Shown here in pieces: positions 1 through 7,239 of a DNA stretch of 37,931 nucleotides. The translations under genes and the position numbers were made by a program. How positions within the stretch are numbered: the first letter of the stretch is position 1; each line of letters begins with the position of its first letter. The notes below the pieces were generated by a model. That model saw only the letters and a list, made by a program, of their open reading frames with translations. It had not been told where the DNA came from and did not search any database. The DNA is from DASZGI01 sp035938995. Its GTDB lineage: Bacteria; Actinomycetota; Actinomycetes; Streptomycetales; Catenulisporaceae. Where the stretch lies: positions 1-37,931 of the forward strand of contig NZ_DASZGI010000377.1 of the NCBI RefSeq assembly GCF_035938995.1. The letters are read 5' to 3'.

Positions 1-1
1 G

Positions 2-190
2 CTCACGCTGGTGCTGGGTACCACCCGCATCCTGCAGCTGCGCCGTCTCATGCGCCGCCGTCACCGCGACGACCTGGCCGCGGCCGTAGCGTCACGCACC
101 CCCGACACCCTGCCCGACGCGCCGCAACCGCAACATCCGGCTGGCGACGACGCCGATATTGCCGGGGCGGGTGACCGGACGCCCGAATAG
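2..190 (+). CDS. C-terminal fragment of an unknown, possibly membrane, protein
   Basis: An open frame enters from the window edge and ends at a TAG at 188-190. The visible 62 residues begin with a hydrophobic stretch (LTLVLGTTRIL), then an Arg-rich run (LRRLMRRRHRDD), then an Ala/Pro/Asp-rich tail. A hydrophobic segment followed by a positive cluster and a polar tail is what the cytoplasmic end of a last membrane helix looks like. That is inference: too little is visible to name a family. Codon use (GC-rich third positions) supports real coding. Confidence 0.5.
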   Translation, partial: LTLVLGTTRILQLRRLMRRRHRDDLAAAVASRTPDTLPDAPQPQHPAGDDADIAGAGDRTPE

Positions 191-645
191 GGCATCTCAT
201 CGCGGCGGAACACTCGGTTGTGCCGCTCGGTGCGTGGGTGAGGGCGGCTGATCACCGGCATCCGGCGAACCAGCGCCGCCATGATCGGCGCACGTGGGGC
301 GAGCGGCTGGCGGACCGGATCGAGCCGAGTACGACTATCGGGTCAACCAGCTCGCGCTGACCTACCTGATCGCCTGGCATCGCGACGCGCACGGCGCGGA
401 CCGCCGCTGCGTGGAGAAAGGCGGAACCTGTGCCGAGGCGACGCCGCGCGATCTGGGGCACGATCTCGCCGCCCAACCGGAACCGGCGCCGCCCGCCGAA
501 GGCGAACCCGCGCCGGTCCATCCGGCGTACGTCGCGTGTCCCAAAGCCACTGCTCGGTGGGCATGGAGCAGGCCCGCGATATAGCGTGCCGGTCGGACCC
601 CGACACAGCACATGCGTCGTGGCAGAGGGAAGGCGGTTTCGGCTC
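191..645. other. 455-bp stretch without a confident gene
   Basis: Between the upstream stop and the first GAF-ANTAR gene several frames stay open only because of the high GC. One, GTG at 294 to a stop at 584 on the plus strand, gives a 96-aa peptide whose middle (EYDYRVNQLALTYLIAWHRD) looks protein-like. It has no Shine-Dalgarno sequence that I can see and its C-terminal part has low-complexity Pro/Ala composition. I do not call it. The promoter of the downstream regulator probably lies here. Confidence 0.4.
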
Positions 646-1371
646 GTGATCAGCGACCGGATGGCCGCGGTCCTGGCGCTGTTGGACGGCGACCCGGACC
701 GGGACGCGAACCTGCCACAGGCGGTGGCCGTTCAGGCCGCCGCCGCGTTGGGGACCGACGGGATCTGCGCGGGGCTGGGCATCGCGCCCTCGGGTGTGGT
801 GCTGGTCTGGGGTCGGGAGGCAGTCGGCGTCGAGCTGGAGGAGGTGCAGTTCACCCTGGGCCAGGGCCCCGGTCTGGACGCCGCCGCGGCAGGGGTGCCG
901 GTGCTGGTGCCCGACCTGCTGGAGGCTGGAGCCCGCTGGCCCGCCTTCACCCCCGCCGCCGCAGAGCTCAAGGTGCGTGCGATCTTCGCGTTCCCGCTGC
1001 GGATCGGAGCGATCAGTGTCGGCGCGCTGATGGCCCACCGCAGCACCGTGGGGCCTTTGGCGGACGGGCAGTTCGCCGACGCGTTGGCCTTGGCCGACGC
1101 GATCACTCTGCTTTTGCTGAACCATGCATCGCCCGAACCGGCGGCCGCCGCGCTGGAGTGGAACCAACCGCGCCTCGGCTGGGCACAGCCGCCGACTTAC
1201 CGCGCCGAGGTGCATCAGGCGACTGGGATGATCAGCGCGCAGCTCGGGGTGAGCCTGGCCGAGGCCCTGGTACGGCTGCGTGCCTACGCCTACGCCGAGG
1301 ACCGGCTGATCGCCGAGGTCGCCGCCGATGTGGTGGCCCGCCGGTTGCGCTTCGAGGATCCGAGCCGATAA
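646..1371 (+). CDS. GAF-ANTAR regulator (first of a pair)
   Basis: The 241-aa product has a GAF-type sensor domain at about residues 15-160 and a C-terminal ANTAR domain at about 190-238 (QATGMISAQLGVSLAEALVRLR, helical with the usual A/G spacing). ANTAR domains bind RNA hairpins and typically act as antiterminators; GAF domains bind small ligands or respond to redox. The GTG at 646 is chosen because GAAGGCGG lies about 9 nt upstream and the residues encoded before it (Arg/Pro-rich) are not domain-like; ATG at 661 is an alternative. A second protein of the same architecture follows 51 nt downstream, so the two are probably co-transcribed. The ANTAR part is a little diverged (AYAYAEDRLIAEV instead of the usual RNHNLxLxDLA). 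Confidence 0.85.
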   Translation: MISDRMAAVLALLDGDPDRDANLPQAVAVQAAAALGTDGICAGLGIAPSGVVLVWGREAVGVELEEVQFTLGQGPGLDAAAAGVPVLVPDLLEAGARWPAFTPAAAELKVRAIFAFPLRIGAISVGALMAHRSTVGPLADGQFADALALADAITLLLLNHASPEPAAAALEWNQPRLGWAQPPTYRAEVHQATGMISAQLGVSLAEALVRLRAYAYAEDRLIAEVAADVVARRLRFEDPSR

Positions 1372-1422
1372 CAACTCTGATCCACGGGCCCGGCGGGGAT
1401 CTGAGGGATCTAACCTGGAGGC

Positions 1423-2175
1423 ATGAGCGTGGCCCGTGAGGAGCAGCTGGTCGAGGCGTTCGTCGAGGCGGCCGACACCCTGGTCGACGACTTCGATGTG
1501 ATCGAGTTCCTGCATACCCTGGCCGAGCGCTGCGTGCAGCTGCTCGAGGTGGACGCCGCGGGGGTGATGCTGGCCGACCAGTTCGGGCAGCTGCACGCCA
1601 CCGCCGCGTCCACGGAGAGCGCGCGTCTGCTGGAGTTGTTCGAGCTGCAGGCCGACGCCGGTCCGTGCATGGACGCCTTCCGCGCCGGTGCCCAGGTGGT
1701 CAACGCGGACCTCGCGGCGAGCCAGGCACGTTGGCCCCGGTTCGCCGAGGCCGCCCGGGCCAGCGGTTTCGTCTCGGTACACGCCTTGCCGCTGCGGTTG
1801 CGTACCACGATCATCGGGGCGCTGAACCTGTTCTGCGCCCGCGCCGGGATCTTGAGCGATGCCGACGTGCGCACCGGGCAGGCCCTAGCCGACGTGGCCA
1901 CCATAGGCATCCTGGCCCAACGCAGCGTCCAGCAGGCCGAACTGCTCGCCACCCAACTTCAGCAAGCGCTCAACAGCCGGGTGACCATCGAGCAGGCCAA
2001 GGGCGTGCTCGCCGAACGCCGCCACATCACCGTGGACGAGGCCTTTGACCTGCTGCGCGCCTACGCCCGCAACCACAACCTCCACCTGTCCGACCTCGCC
2101 CGCCAAGTCGCCGACGGCTCCAGCACCGCCACCGAACTGCTCTCCGGCTCACCGCACGCGACCGCGGACCCCTAG
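1423..2175 (+). CDS. GAF-ANTAR regulator (second of a pair)
   Basis: The 250-aa product has an N-terminal GAF domain (about 10-165; FDVIEFLHTLAERCVQLLEVDAAGVML, then the RLRTTIIGALNLFCA core) and a textbook ANTAR domain near the C-terminus (IEQAKGVLAERRHITVDEAF, then LLRAYARNHNLHLSDLA). The start is ATG 1423 with GGAGG immediately upstream. Family knowledge: such proteins bind tandem RNA hairpins and influence termination. The conserved helical core is better preserved here than in the upstream paralogue, so this one is more likely to be an active RNA binder. The next transcribed feature downstream is a candidate structured RNA in front of a cold-shock gene, which makes an RNA-level link possible but unproven. 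Confidence 0.92.
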   Translation: MSVAREEQLVEAFVEAADTLVDDFDVIEFLHTLAERCVQLLEVDAAGVMLADQFGQLHATAASTESARLLELFELQADAGPCMDAFRAGAQVVNADLAASQARWPRFAEAARASGFVSVHALPLRLRTTIIGALNLFCARAGILSDADVRTGQALADVATIGILAQRSVQQAELLATQLQQALNSRVTIEQAKGVLAERRHITVDEAFDLLRAYARNHNLHLSDLARQVADGSSTATELLSGSPHATADP

Positions 2176-2360
2176 GACTGGAAACAGCCTGACCGACAAG
2201 CGCTACCCGGCCCACACAGGTCCCGCACCCTGGCAGATCACGATCCACCGGGGACCGAGACGAGAACGCCGACCGACAAGGCCGGGTACCGCAACGGGAC
2301 CGCTGCGCGCCCGCGGCGAACTATCTCCTGTGCGATGACTGCGGGCTGAACTGCGCCCCT

Positions 2361-2377
2361 CCGCGCTATTCGCGCGG
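2361..2377 (+). terminator. Candidate stem-loop terminator after the GAF-ANTAR pair
   Basis: CCGCGC (2361-2366) pairs perfectly with GCGCGG (2372-2377) around the 5-nt loop TATTC. There is no T tract, which is usual for actinobacterial terminators. It lies 185 nt after the regulator stop and directly before the -10-like hexamer of the downstream element, so it could separate the two transcripts. Confidence 0.4.
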
Positions 2378-2390
2378 GCAGGACGGGCCG

Positions 2391-2520
2391 GGTGTACTGT
2401 GACGTTACTTGCGGTATTTCGAACACTGACAATTGCGTCGGCGTCACCGCGGGCGAGGCAAGAACCCGGACCCGTGAGCGGTCCGGAGACAGGCGTCTGA
2501 TGATGCCGGACCAGAACCAC
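2391..2520 (+). ncRNA. Candidate structured RNA element, copy 1 (leader of the cold-shock gene)
   Basis: The region aligns without gaps to 7240-7369 at a constant offset of 4849. The core 2451-2518 is identical at 65 of 68 positions. It opens with a -10-like TACTGT (2395-2400). Three hairpins can be drawn: CTGAC/GTCGG with loop AATTGC (2426-2441), CCGGACC/GGTCCGG with a 7-nt loop (2466-2486), and GGCGTC/GATGCC with loop TGAT (2492-2507). The ATG of the cold-shock gene lies about 140 nt past the last conserved base. Reading frames on both strands stay open through the core, but the differences do not favour third codon positions, which argues for RNA rather than peptide. I match it to no known riboswitch or sRNA consensus. 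Confidence 0.5.
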
Positions 2521-2658
2521 TCCCGGACTGCTGCCGAGTCATACTGCGCATTCCCGGTGCAACCGACGATCGCGCCGAGCGGAGATCCCGGAGCACGATC
2601 CGGATCGGGCGTGCCGCCCTGCCCGCCGAGTCCAAATACCGCACAGACAGGAGCGAAA

Positions 2659-2883
2659 ATGGCAGAAGGCACGGTCAAATGGTTCAGCGTGTCCAAGAAA
2701 TACGGGTTCATCGTCCCGGACGGGGGAGGCAAGGACGTGTTCTTGCACATGTCCGCCCTCACCGCGGCGAACCTGGCCTTCCTCGACGACGGCACGCGGG
2801 TTTCCTTCGATCTCGAACAGGACACTGACCGGGTCGCCGCGGTCCACCTGGCCGTCCTCCAAACGGGCGAAGTCGTCGGCTGA
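2659..2883 (+). CDS. Divergent cold-shock domain protein
   Basis: A single cold-shock domain (OB fold, 74 aa) begins with the family signature GTVKWF. The RNA-binding motif RNP1 reads KKYGFI instead of the usual KG[FY]GFI, and RNP2 reads DVFLHMS instead of DVF[VA]H[FY]S. The second half (AFLDDGTRVSFDLEQDTDR) is also unlike CspA. The start is ATG 2659 with CAGGAG a few bases upstream; an in-frame extension to 2392 would read through the structured leader and is not credible. Such proteins bind single-stranded RNA or DNA as chaperones. The altered RNP1 suggests changed affinity (inference). The long leader suggests post-transcriptional control, as for many csp genes. Confidence 0.9.
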   Translation: MAEGTVKWFSVSKKYGFIVPDGGGKDVFLHMSALTAANLAFLDDGTRVSFDLEQDTDRVAAVHLAVLQTGEVVG

Positions 2884-2955
2884 CCGAGCGCCACCTTCGC
2901 GAACGCCCGCGTCATCACGGGGATCGCCGGGTGGCGCACGGAATCCAGCTCGCGC

Positions 2956-3996
2956 TCAGGCTGTCGCGTTTCGGCGGCTTGCGAGGCGTGCCTGGTCGGG
3001 CCAGCGTACGTCGGTAGCCCAGCCGAGCCGTTCGAAGAGCCAGATGGTGCGGGCCGAGGGGTCGAATTGGAAGCGGTCGACGCCGTGGCGGGCGCAGGTG
3101 GGATCACTGTGGTGCATGTTGTGCCAGCTCTCGCCGAAGGAGATCAGGGCCAGCGGCCAGAGATTGGTGGCGCGGTCGTGGCGGCGGGTGGTGAACGGAC
3201 GGTTGCCCAGCACGTGGCACAGCGAGTTCACGCTCCAGGTGACGTGCTGGAGCAGGCCGACCCGTACCAGCCCGGCCCAGATCAGCGCGGTGAACGCGGC
3301 GTACCAGGTGCCGCCGATGGCCAGCCCGGAGAGGAACGGCAGCGCGAGGGAGGCGACGCACAGCAGGGGGAAAGCACGGGACAGCCTGGTCATCGAGCGC
3401 TCGGCCAGCAGGTCCGGGGCGTAGCGCTCCCACGAGGTCGGATCGTTTGCGAAGATCCAGCCGAGGTGGGCGAACAGCAGTCCGCGCAGTTGGCCTACGG
3501 GTCCGGTGCCGTACCGGTAGGGGGAGTGGGGGTCTCCGGGCCGGTCGCTGAAGGCATGATGGCGGCGGTGGGTCGCGACCCAGCTGATCACATCGCCCTC
3601 GAAGCTCATCGATCCGACCAGGGCCATGACCGTGCGCAGCGCGGGCGTGGCCTTGAAGGCGCGGTGGGTGAAGCAGCGGTGGAAGCCCACGGTCACTGCG
3701 AGCCCGGTGGCCACGTAGAAAAACAGGCCAAGCAGCGCGTCGGTGAGGTCGATGCCGTGTCCCCAGAGCACGGTGGCCGCGGTGGCGAGGCCGACGATCG
3801 GCATCGCGACCAGGAGCCAGGTCACGACGAGTTGCAGGATGCGGTCGGCGCGCGGGCGCGCCGGCGCGTCGACGTCGGGGAAGGGGGAGAAGCCGTCGTA
3901 TTCGGCTGTCGACGTCGGGGACGGGGGCGCGGCGGCCGGCGTTGGTTCTGGCCGGACGGGGGCAGCACGGAAGGCGGACGGTGTTTCGCGCAGCAT
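2956..3996 (-). CDS. Acyl-CoA desaturase (delta-9 type, membrane di-iron)
   Basis: The 346-aa integral membrane fatty-acid desaturase shows the three histidine boxes that bind the di-iron centre: HRCFTH (106-111), HRRHH (143-147) and HNMHH (292-296). Hydrophobic helices flank them (about 55-78, 85-105, 205-250). It inserts a double bond into acyl chains with O2 and an electron donor, which raises membrane fluidity. The N-terminus (1-50) is Pro/Ala-rich and probably cytosolic and disordered. The ATG at 3996 fits the length of the family. The location next to cold-shock genes fits a role in temperature adaptation, though no operator links them. Convergent with the upstream csp gene. Confidence 0.93.
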   Translation of the reverse strand: MLRETPSAFRAAPVRPEPTPAAAPPSPTSTAEYDGFSPFPDVDAPARPRADRILQLVVTWLLVAMPIVGLATAATVLWGHGIDLTDALLGLFFYVATGLAVTVGFHRCFTHRAFKATPALRTVMALVGSMSFEGDVISWVATHRRHHAFSDRPGDPHSPYRYGTGPVGQLRGLLFAHLGWIFANDPTSWERYAPDLLAERSMTRLSRAFPLLCVASLALPFLSGLAIGGTWYAAFTALIWAGLVRVGLLQHVTWSVNSLCHVLGNRPFTTRRHDRATNLWPLALISFGESWHNMHHSDPTCARHGVDRFQFDPSARTIWLFERLGWATDVRWPDQARLASRRNATA

Positions 3997-4478
3997 GGCA
4001 AACCTCGCGCAGGTGTCTGGCAGCGAGGGCGGATCTCGGGACCGGCGTGTGGTCTAGACCTGACCGGAAACACGGACAAGCTGCGGAAGAGGTGATCTCT
4101 GAAACTCAGTATGCAGTTCACACGCGTACCGGTCGAGGGTCCGCGCCTCTTCGCTGCGGGCGATTCCGAGGCCGCCCGCGTACGAGGATTTCCCGGAGTT
4201 CGCTGTTCTCCCGGATGTGCTCTCGACGCTCTGGTGGCACGATGACGGCCACGTCAGGTACCGCACCCTGCATGACACGGGGCTGCCCTCGGCGCCGGGC
4301 CCGTGTCGGGTTGCGGCCGGATTCTGGGGCGTCGGACTGCGGCCGGATCCCGCTGTGAGCCCTCGGCACACTGCGGTCGGGGGATCTGTGCTTGGGGGCT
4401 GAATCGGGGCCTGCTCATCGCCCTAGGTTGCGGGTTTGAGCCCACGCGCCCCACGCACAACACCGGGTACGCCGGCGT
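3997..4478. other. Intergenic stretch with promoter region of the desaturase and a tRNA-like fragment
   Basis: About 480 bp without a convincing gene. The minus-strand desaturase promoter should lie just above 3997. The only structured-looking piece is at 4406-4453 (listed separately). Open frames here are short and overlap each other in all directions, with no ribosome binding sites. Confidence 0.5.
4406..4453 (+). pseudogene. Possible 3'-half tRNA remnant (tRNA-Met-like)
   Basis: The stretch contains GCTCAT followed by CGCCCTAGGTTGCGGGTTTG, then GAGCCC and a CGCCCCA end. It resembles the order anticodon loop (CAT), variable region, T-arm with a GGTT-like loop and acceptor 3' strand ending NCCCCA of a bacterial tRNA-Met. 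The T-stem does not pair well and no matching 5' acceptor or D-arm precedes it, so it is not a working tRNA. tRNA 3' ends are the usual integration target of actinobacterial integrative elements, so it could be an old attachment-site scar. Chance resemblance is possible. Confidence 0.2.
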
Positions 4479-5036
4479 TCACAGCGCAGGTGTCGGTCCT
4501 GTGTCGGTTTCCCGGGCGGCTGTGGACAGGGGGACGACCGGGGCGGTGTGTCCGAGTGCCGACGCCCACTCGCGGTTCGCCCGTTCGAGGATGCCGACGG
4601 CGCGGCGTAGATCGCCGCCGAGCCCGGCGAGGGTCAGGACCCGCTCGGCGACCCGGCGGCCGGTGTGCGGCGGGACGACCACCAGATCGGTGCGCTTCGC
4701 GCCCGAGATGTCGACGAGGCTGATCAAAGCGGCGTCCTGGTCGGTGCGTTCGTCGAAGGCCACGGGTCGGCCCGGTGCGGCCAGGGTGTCCGGCGCCGGG
4801 TCCCAGGCGGACGGGTTGTAGGCGACTCGCGCGACGTCGTGGCCGGCCGAGCTCAGCGCCGCCAGCAGTTCGGGCAGTTCGGCGCTCAGGTCGAGTGAGC
4901 GGGGCCACCATCCGCCGTCGACGAATCCGTCGGCGGCGCTCGGGTCGCGGCGCCGAAGCCGCAGCCCGTTCGACGCTCTCGGTGCTGATCGAGCGGTCGC
5001 GCGGTGCTGGGAGAAAGGAACGTCGGACGCGGTCAT
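4479..5036 (-). CDS. DUF5994 family protein
   Basis: The 185-aa product carries the actinobacterial DUF5994 pattern: GLRLRRRDPSAADGFVDGGW, then WPRSLDLSAELPELLAAL, a VARVAYNPSAWDPAPD segment and a closing DLVVVPPHTG. No catalytic motif is visible and no function is established for the family. The C-terminal 40 residues (ERANREWASAL...) are outside the conserved part. The start at ATG 5036 is chosen because the domain begins soon after it; ATG 5117 in the same frame would add 27 non-conserved residues and also has GAGGG close by. Downstream of a divergent promoter shared with no obvious partner. Confidence 0.75.
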   Translation of the reverse strand: MTASDVPFSQHRATARSAPRASNGLRLRRRDPSAADGFVDGGWWPRSLDLSAELPELLAALSSAGHDVARVAYNPSAWDPAPDTLAAPGRPVAFDERTDQDAALISLVDISGAKRTDLVVVPPHTGRRVAERVLTLAGLGGDLRRAVGILERANREWASALGHTAPVVPLSTAARETDTGPTPAL

Positions 5037-5171
5037 GGTGCGCGCCAATCCGGGCCCGCATCGGGCCGGTTGCCGATCGCCAGGGGTGAGGCCGGCCTGA
5101 AAGCCGTCGTGCGACATACCCTCGGTACCAAGCACACTACGCCGCTGGGCCCGGCAGGACGCCATCTGTGG

Positions 5172-5822
5172 CTATGCCCTGGGCGCATCCGCCTTGGGGG
5201 TGCGCACCTCGATTTCTCCGCCGAGACGGTAGCCGTCGCAGAGCACCAGGGCGTCGCCGCTCCAGAATCTGCCCGCGTCGTACCAGCTCGGTCGGCGCTG
5301 CTTGAGCAGTCCCATGTCCCGGTAGGTGATGGCGACGATCTCCGCGCAGTAGGCGGTCTCCAAGTCGGGCCGTCGCGCGTCCTGGCGAGGCTGGGGGATG
5401 CGCCCGCTTAGCCAGCGCGAGGTGAGCCGGACGGTAGAGGGGAAGGGCGTGCCGTCCAGGCGTGCGATGGCACGCAGCACGGCGTCCTCCATGGCCTGGG
5501 TGACCGGACGGTCGAGCTGCCGCAGCCAGGCCCGCTGGGCGTAGCGGCCTGTCCAGAGCGTGACGGACTCGTGCAGGTCGTGCAGTTGGGCGCCGCGCTG
5601 GCGAGTGCCGGACCACATGTCGGGCAGAGACCGGCCCAGCTCGGCGTGCCACATCAGCGCGGGCAAGTCGTCGATGACCACGGCCATGCCGACATGGTTG
5701 ACCGGGCTGTTGGTGCTGATGCGGATCGCGCGGTCGGCGGCGCTGTGGCCCCGGAACAGCCACAGATCACCGGTGCGCGTCACCGCCACGGCCTGGTCGA
5801 GGGCGATGCTCGCGCCTGCCAC
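5172..5822 (-). CDS. YiiX-like permuted papain-fold (NlpC/P60 superfamily) protein
   Basis: The 216-aa protein has the circularly permuted order of YiiX/LRAT-type NlpC/P60 enzymes: a His in NHVGMAV (H43) early and a Cys in TAYCAEIVAITYRDMGL (C159) late. The start of the domain (GDLWLFRGHSAADRAIRI) matches the usual GDllLfrg opening. Family members act as thiol hydrolases or acyl-transferases on amide or ester bonds; the substrate is unknown here. No signal peptide is visible, so it is probably cytoplasmic. It starts with GTG at 5822, only 18 bp from the divergent membrane mini-protein gene, so the two share a promoter region. Confidence 0.72.
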   Translation of the reverse strand: MAGASIALDQAVAVTRTGDLWLFRGHSAADRAIRISTNSPVNHVGMAVVIDDLPALMWHAELGRSLPDMWSGTRQRGAQLHDLHESVTLWTGRYAQRAWLRQLDRPVTQAMEDAVLRAIARLDGTPFPSTVRLTSRWLSGRIPQPRQDARRPDLETAYCAEIVAITYRDMGLLKQRRPSWYDAGRFWSGDALVLCDGYRLGGEIEVRTPKADAPRA

Positions 5823-5840
5823 GATGAGTAGCCTAGGCGC

Positions 5841-6095
5841 GTGGGCTGGCGTAAGAAAATCGGTCTCGCCGGACTGGCCGGTGTCGCGGCCACCGGCGTG
5901 CTCATCGCTCGCGACCAGCGGCGGCGACGTTTATACACCCCGCAGGAGGTACGGCATCAGCTGCATGCCCGCCTCGCCCAGACTCCCGAAGCGGTGACCG
6001 ACGCAGCACTGCCCCACGGCGCCGGTCCCGCTGCCCGGCGGCAGCGTCTGCGGGCGTGGATTCGCACCCGCACAGTGTCCCGGTGGTGGGGATGA
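5841..6095 (+). CDS. Small single-pass membrane-anchored protein
   Basis: The 84-aa product begins GWRKKIGLAGLAGVAATGVLIARDQRRRR: a basic cap, one hydrophobic helix (about residues 6-23), then an Arg cluster, which predicts an anchor with a cytoplasmic tail. The tail contains LYTPQEVRHQLHARLAQ, a helix-like pattern I have seen in other short actinobacterial proteins of unknown role. The start is GTG 5841, closely divergent from the YiiX-like gene. No enzymatic motif. Function unknown. Confidence 0.7.
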   Translation: MGWRKKIGLAGLAGVAATGVLIARDQRRRRLYTPQEVRHQLHARLAQTPEAVTDAALPHGAGPAARRQRLRAWIRTRTVSRWWG

Positions 6096-6281
6096 GCGAT
6101 GACCGGAAGTAGAGGTCGGGGCGGCGCTCGCCGCGGTTCGGTGTGCCACGACGGCCGCTCCACGGCTGGTCGCTTACCCACGGTTATCGTGAGACACTGA
6201 CAGCACTCAGCGCGCCTCGAGCTGCCCGGACCCGCATCCACCACCGCGCGCCTCGCTCCTCGTGTCAGGACGGCGACAGGC

Positions 6282-6524
6282 ATGCAGAATCCGATGAACG
6301 GCCACGTGCCCAACACGGCCACGATCACGATTAGGGTGCCTTCCGAGCCCCGCGACACCGCTCCCACTTCTACGCCCGCAGTCGAATCCCAGGCAACGAC
6401 CTGCGTGTGCGGCCATCCCCAAGCCCAGCACGACGCGATCGCCACACGCTACTGCCTGGCGACCGCCGTCAGCCACCTGACTCGCGGCTGCGTGTGCGCC
6501 GACACCGCGGTGCCCCAAGGCTGA
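6282..6524 (+). CDS. Cys/His-rich small protein (CGHP...RYC...RGCVC type)
   Basis: The 80-aa product has a disordered Thr/Pro-rich first half and a compact second half CVCGHPQAQHDAIATRYCLA then ATAVSHLTRGCVC. Cysteines at CxC, RYC and GCVC with HP and HD histidines are spaced for one or two zinc ions. This arrangement recurs in short actinobacterial proteins of unknown function. ATG 6282 or ATG 6294 can serve as start, with only a weak Shine-Dalgarno sequence (ACAGG). No neighbour gives a functional clue; the csp gene lies downstream on the same strand. Confidence 0.68.
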   Translation: MQNPMNGHVPNTATITIRVPSEPRDTAPTSTPAVESQATTCVCGHPQAQHDAIATRYCLATAVSHLTRGCVCADTAVPQG

Positions 6525-6708
6525 CCGCCCGCGGCGCAACACGCCGGTTATCGACCTTCCTCGCGGGCCGGAACTGGTAGCGTTCGTACGGTCGTAAATG
6601 CGATTCCCGTGGACTTGCGCCTGCTTTTGCCGGTGTCCAGGCGGGACACCAGCTGAGGCGACGTGACGCTCGCATGGCGCGGGCAGGCACAACTCCGAGG
6701 AGAAGAAG

Positions 6709-6912
6709 ATGGCTTCCGGCACCGTGAAGTGGTTCAACGCGGAAAAGGGTTTCGGCTTCATCGAGCAGGACGGTGGCGGTCCGGACGTGTTCGCCCACTA
6801 CTCGAACATCGCGGCCAGCGGGTATCGCGAGCTGCGTGAGGGGCAGAAGGTCGAGTTCGACGTCACCCAGGGCCAGAAGGGCCCGCAGGCGGAGAACATC
6901 CGCCCGCTCTGA
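6709..6912 (+). CDS. Cold-shock protein, canonical CspA type
   Basis: This 67-aa cold-shock domain protein is the standard actinobacterial form: GTVKWFNAEKGFGFI with intact RNP1 (KGFGFI) and RNP2 (DVFAHYS), then the GQKVEFDVTQGQKGPQAENI end. It binds single-stranded nucleic acid and melts RNA structure. GAGGAG lies 7-12 nt before ATG 6709. The upstream 180 bp carries no copy of the element found before the other csp gene, but a copy of that element lies about 330 bp downstream of this stop. Confidence 0.95.
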   Translation: MASGTVKWFNAEKGFGFIEQDGGGPDVFAHYSNIAASGYRELREGQKVEFDVTQGQKGPQAENIRPL

Positions 6913-7239
6913 TCGGATAACTCAGGCGCGCGAGCGCGTGGCCGTGGATCTCCCGGCCATTCCTGCCGCAGGACGCTGATCGGCGGCGCATCGCGCGCTT
7001 CGGTTCGGGACACGATCGGCGCGTTGATCTCGGCGACGTATGCGAACTCGCATCACACGCGCAGTCGCCGCGATCACACGGGTCGATCGTGCTCTCGTGA
7101 TGTTTTGATCCCATTAATCATGGCATTCGACCTCAGGCAATCGAGGAACTGCCGAGGTCCGCGGCGGCTTCCCTCCCATACGTGGAACCGCCACGCGATG
7201 TGCGTCTCCCGTCGCGATCCGCAGTCGCAGGGAGGGTGG
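6913..7239. other. Non-coding stretch between csp and the second RNA element
   Basis: No frame here has a ribosome binding site or a recognisable protein. A locally AT-richer patch at about 7098-7125 (ATGTTTTGATCCCATTAATCA) may contain a promoter. Nothing else stands out. Confidence 0.4.

Noticed and set aside
294..584. 96-aa plus-strand frame before the first GAF-ANTAR gene
   Set aside because: Middle looks protein-like, but no ribosome binding site and the rest is Pro/Ala filler; left as uncertain.
343..1782. Long minus-strand open frame opposite the GAF-ANTAR genes
   Set aside because: Antisense shadow in high-GC DNA; low-complexity composition and no domain, while the plus strand encodes clear GAF-ANTAR proteins.
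2451..2518. Conserved short peptide reading through the RNA element (GEARTRT..GDRRLMMPDQN)
   Set aside because: Both strands are open, no start signal is shared and the three differences are not at synonymous positions as a group; RNA structure explains the conservation better.
2391..2520. Element as a known riboswitch (cobalamin, c-di-AMP, glycine, SAM, TPP, guanidine, fluoride)
   Set aside because: None of the hallmark strings that I know for these classes is present. A covariance search would be decisive.
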